A stretch of DNA of 64,000 bases from Gemmatimonas sp. (GTDB taxonomy: Bacteria; Gemmatimonadota; Gemmatimonadetes; Gemmatimonadales; Gemmatimonadaceae). Both the position numbers and the translations under genes were made by a program. The notes under the pieces were generated by a model, which worked only from the letters and a program-made list of their open reading frames with translations, was not told the origin of the DNA and did not search any database. The DNA lies in the NCBI GenBank assembly GCA_025361705.1, contig JANYJW010000051.1:18112-82111 (forward strand), given 5' to 3'. This document shows, piece after piece, positions 63,201-64,000 of this stretch (positions are counted from its first letter, which is position 1; every line of letters starts with the position of its first letter).

Positions 63201-63896
63201 CGCAATACGCTGCGTGGCGCGCGCGTAGTGCACGTCGTTGGTGACCACCCACGGCACGTCGAGCGCGCGGGCGAGCGCGATCAGTTCGCGTACCAGGTCG
63301 CGTTCGTCAGGGACGGCGTGGTTCCACACTTCCACCGCGACGCGGCGGTCGAAGATGTCGAGCAGCGTGGCCAGCGCGTCGCACCCCGCGTCGCGCCCGC
63401 CGCGCAGCAGCGCCTGCGGCACCGCGCCGCGCACGCATCCCGTGAGTGCGTAGAGACCGTCAGCGTGCCGGGCGAGTGTGTCGAGCGACACGCGCGGCGT
63501 GCCCCGCGGGTGGTCCATGCGGGCGCGCGTGATCAGTGTGGAGAGGTTGGAATACCCGGTGTGATTCTCAGCGAGGAGCACCAGGTGGGAGATGGCAGAT
63601 GGCGGAGGGCAGATGGCAGATGTGGTCGAGTCGTGATCTGCCCTCTGATGTCTGCCCTCTGGCGTCTGCCCTCTGCCATCTGCCATCAGTTCGACCGTAA
63701 GCTCCGCCCCAATAATCCCCGCCAGCCCGCTCTCCTTTGCCGCCGTCGCAAATCGCACCGCCCCACCCAGGTCATCGTGGTCGGTGAGCGCGAGGGCTGG
63801 CATGCCGAGTTCGACGGCGCGCTCCACGAGGCGCTCCGGATCGGAGGCGCCATCGAGCAGCGAGAACGTGGAGTGGCAGTGGAGCTCGGCGTACAC
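60282..63896 (-). CDS. dnaE2: Error-prone DNA polymerase DnaE2 with four repeat-encoded insertions
   Basis: 1204 residues from the GTG at 63896, which makes the protein open [18 protein letters not shown] like its family; a TTG at 63932 is possible. A C-family polymerase for damage-tolerant synthesis, usually with ImuA/ImuB. Seen in order: PHP domain (about 1-250), [10 protein letters not shown], catalytic [16 protein letters not shown] with [27 protein letters not shown], and the C-terminal helix-hairpin-helix and OB domain ([15 protein letters not shown]). Residues about 70-102, 487-512, 563-589 and 932-964 are encoded by heptamer repeats; removing them leaves about 1080 residues, the normal size. 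No ImuB or LexA gene is in the window. Confidence 0.93.
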   Translation of the reverse strand: MYAELHCHSTFSLLDGASDPERLVERAVELGMPALALTDHDDLGGAVRFATAAKESGLAGIIGAELTVELMADGRGQTPEGRHQRADHDSTTSAICPPPSAISHLVLLAENHTGYSNLSTLITRARMDHPRGTPRVSLDTLARHADGLYALTGCVRGAVPQALLRGGRDAGCDALATLLDIFDRRVAVEVWNHAVPDERDLVRELIALARALDVPWVVTNDVHYARATQRIAHDVLCALRHGETLEGMGTRLRPNGEWYLKGHAQMRRRWQHDDAGITQTLVIAERCAFRLADLKPRLPHFALPPGVGEDEYLARLVEGGAEERWGWRRTARHDKQLAHELALIATLGLAGYFLIVWDIVRFARRDGILCQGRGSAANSAVCYCLGITAVDPIKLELLFERFLSAERTEAPDIDIDFAHRDRERVLQYVYEKYGREHAAMVCEHITWRGRSAVRDAARVLGFAPAQAEELALIADRFSATRTAEAIRRMADGRGRMAEDGGDLPSAIRHLPSPADPFAPEVVDTIGPTGHSKRAEADRLGQQFMPGTRAYAQMRAEREANRMVMADGGWQMAEEKDPSSSALCHPPSAISVLANVVESLHQAPRHRGIHVGGFVLTEQPLHTIVPIEPAAMDGRTVIQWEKDDLDAVGLVKIDLLGLGMLTLLQDCIKYVRATRGVTIELSQLDTRDQAVYDDLCNADTVGVFQVESRAQMNTLPRLKPRCFYDLVVEVALIRPGPIQGEMVHPYLRRRAGQEEVTYPHPSLEPVLKRTLGIPLFQEQGMQVAIVAAGFTPGEADVLRKAMGHKRSHERMAAICQKMIEGMKANGIADEVAHRIYQQINAFADYGFPESHAASFALIVYASAYLRHYYAAEYLCAILNAQPMGFYSEGTLIEDARRHGVKVLQADVTKSGWDHQMVCADGTIVRPRDGVVFTTGDERRKTGDGRSAPEGASAVRPPSSVSRLPSPPCVRLGLRSIRGLGPDARDRIGRARAGGAFRSVDDFVHRTGLERRTLRLLAESGALDAFVRDEPMARRRRVALWKVLEAQRGSGGPLALFPEVAVPATLPAYTAPQLTEADYRLTGVSLHGHPMRHLRALLRLNDVATARALLEQGRDGAPVGMAGLVICRQRPGTAKGFVFLTLEDETGMVNVVVTPQAFERQALLISRTPLLLVRGVLQVEQRVVNIRAHEFAPLDGRIEARSHDYR
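61006..61101. repeat. Inverted heptamer repeat (ACGGGAG family) inside dnaE2
   Basis: Left arm 61006-61038 has units ATGGGAG, ACGGGAG, ACGGAAG, ACGGGGG and ACGG. The right arm 61069-61101 is its complement over 33 bases with two mismatches. The loop is 30 bases. It is read in frame on the minus strand as about 33 residues between the FTTGDE and CVRLGLRS segments. Confidence 0.9.
62130..62208. repeat. Inverted heptamer repeat (ATGGCAG family) inside dnaE2
   Basis: Left arm units from 62131: ATGGCAG, ATGGCGG, ATGGCAG, AGGGCAG. Right arm units from 62180: CTGCCAT, CTGCCAT, CCGCCAT, CTGCCAT. The outer 23 bases (62130-62152 with 62186-62208) pair perfectly. On the minus strand it reads as a [14 protein letters not shown] segment then CHPPSAIS. 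Confidence 0.92.
62363..62437. repeat. Inverted heptamer repeat (ATGGCAG family) inside dnaE2
   Basis: Left arm units: ATGGCAA, ATGGCGG, ATGGCAG, AGGGCAG (62363-62390). Right arm units: CCGCCAT, CCGCCCT, CTGCCAT, CCGCCAT, CCGCC (62405-62437). About 19 bases pair without mismatch. It is read in frame as [10 protein letters not shown] and [10 protein letters not shown] segments. Confidence 0.9.
63591..63687. repeat. Inverted heptamer repeat (ATGGCAG family) inside dnaE2 PHP domain
   Basis: Left arm: ATGGCAG, ATGGCGG, AGGGCAG, ATGGCAG (63592-63619). Right arm: seven units from 63638 to 63686, ending CTGCCCT, CTGCCAT, CTGCCAT. The outer 23 bases pair with one mismatch. It sits between the GAELTVE and [11 protein letters not shown] segments that are nearly adjacent in other DnaE2 proteins. 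Confidence 0.92.
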
Positions 63897-64000
63897 GGGC
63901 CCAATCCGGGTGCAGGGAGCAGGGAACAGCAACGTCGGCTCGCACGCCGGACCGGGCGGGCCATATCCAATGAGTAAGTTTACCGAATAAACACCGAAGC
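63897..64000 (-). other. Upstream region of dnaE2
   Basis: About 100 bases to the window edge. The outer part (63970-64000) is AT-rich, with TAAACT and GGATAT stretches on the minus strand that could be a -10 box, but its -35 would lie at or past the edge. No clear LexA palindrome is visible. The part next to dnaE2 is GC-rich and has no recognised gene. Confidence 0.4.

Noticed and set aside
61007..63687. Possible CRISPR array from the regularly repeated units
   Set aside because: Units are seven bases, contiguous, without spacers, and arranged as inverted pairs inside an open reading frame; there are no cas genes.
63897..64000. LexA-controlled SOS promoter for dnaE2
   Set aside because: SOS control would be expected for this gene, but I could not find a convincing LexA palindrome, and the window ends too soon.

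Overview
Host. The window is GC-rich (roughly two thirds G+C) with dense, mostly four-base-overlapping gene pairs (ATGA/GTGA). Its gene repertoire is what one meets in Gemmatimonadota: Ser/Thr kinases with a membrane tail, carboxypeptidase-regulatory/TonB-plug proteins, DUF1080 and GMC/'subunit 3' sugar oxidation genes, DUF885 proteins and S9 peptidases. The phylum assignment is an inference from gene content; there is no rRNA or tRNA in the window to confirm it.

Layout. 1-3.0 kb: two tandem Ser/Thr kinase-type genes (the first cut by the window edge). 3-9.1 kb: outer-membrane plug protein, two alpha/beta hydrolases, a toroid-like protein, a DEAD-box RNA helicase, an orphan GspH-type pseudopilin and a small lipoprotein. 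9.26-9.49 kb: a small SelW-like (Rdx) gene with an in-frame TGA inside a CxxU motif, a probable selenoprotein that ordinary gene calling cannot see. 9.6-17.9 kb: 6-phosphofructokinase, a DExH helicase whose start codon reads GTA, an ECF sigma factor behind an AT-rich region with inverted repeats, a CGNR regulator, YjjX, a thioesterase and SthA transhydrogenase. 18-27 kb: IspH, a mutarotase-like protein, TerC, cupin, S9 peptidase, a fumarylacetoacetase homologue lacking its active-site residues, a propeller protein and a methyltransferase. 27-35 kb: ABC-F, then a five-gene block with two Rieske proteins and three small multi-His membrane proteins, then acyl-CoA dehydrogenase, ACT and GNAT genes. 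35-41 kb: DUF1080, MFS, Gfo/Idh, DUF885, CutC. 41.3-48.3 kb: a less GC-rich cassette of HTH regulator, small secreted Cys-rich peptide, DsbA-like oxidoreductase, secreted propeller-like protein and TonB-type barrel. 48.5-53.2 kb (minus): GMC oxidoreductase, its subunit 3, Gfo/Idh and proline dehydrogenase. 53.3-60.2 kb: polyphosphate:AMP phosphotransferase, then a tight minus-strand operon of sugar isomerase, DinB-type proteins, a YcsG-type transporter, MsrA and a STAS-like protein. 60.3-63.9 kb (minus): error-prone DNA polymerase DnaE2.

How the parts may work together. The DUF1080/MFS/Gfo-Idh genes at 35-38.5 kb, the GMC/subunit 3/Gfo-Idh genes at 49.4-53.2 kb and the Tat-exported isomerase at 55 kb look like one periplasmic route for oxidising sugars at C3 and cleaving the keto-glycosides. 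The 29.3-32.1 kb block looks like a membrane-bound Rieske/b-haem electron carrier. The 41.3-48.3 kb cassette looks like a regulated system that makes, folds and moves or senses a disulfide-rich peptide.

Most unusual signals. (1) Heptanucleotide repeats of three related families (units ATGGCAG, ACGGGAG, AGTGCGG) are scattered through the window. Four occur as long inverted pairs inserted in frame inside dnaE2, adding about 125 residues, and another forms the N-terminus of the GMC partner protein. (2) The SelW-like selenoprotein. (3) The Cys-rich peptide cassette. (4) The Rieske/multi-His membrane block. No insertion sequence, phage gene, CRISPR array, tRNA or rRNA was seen.
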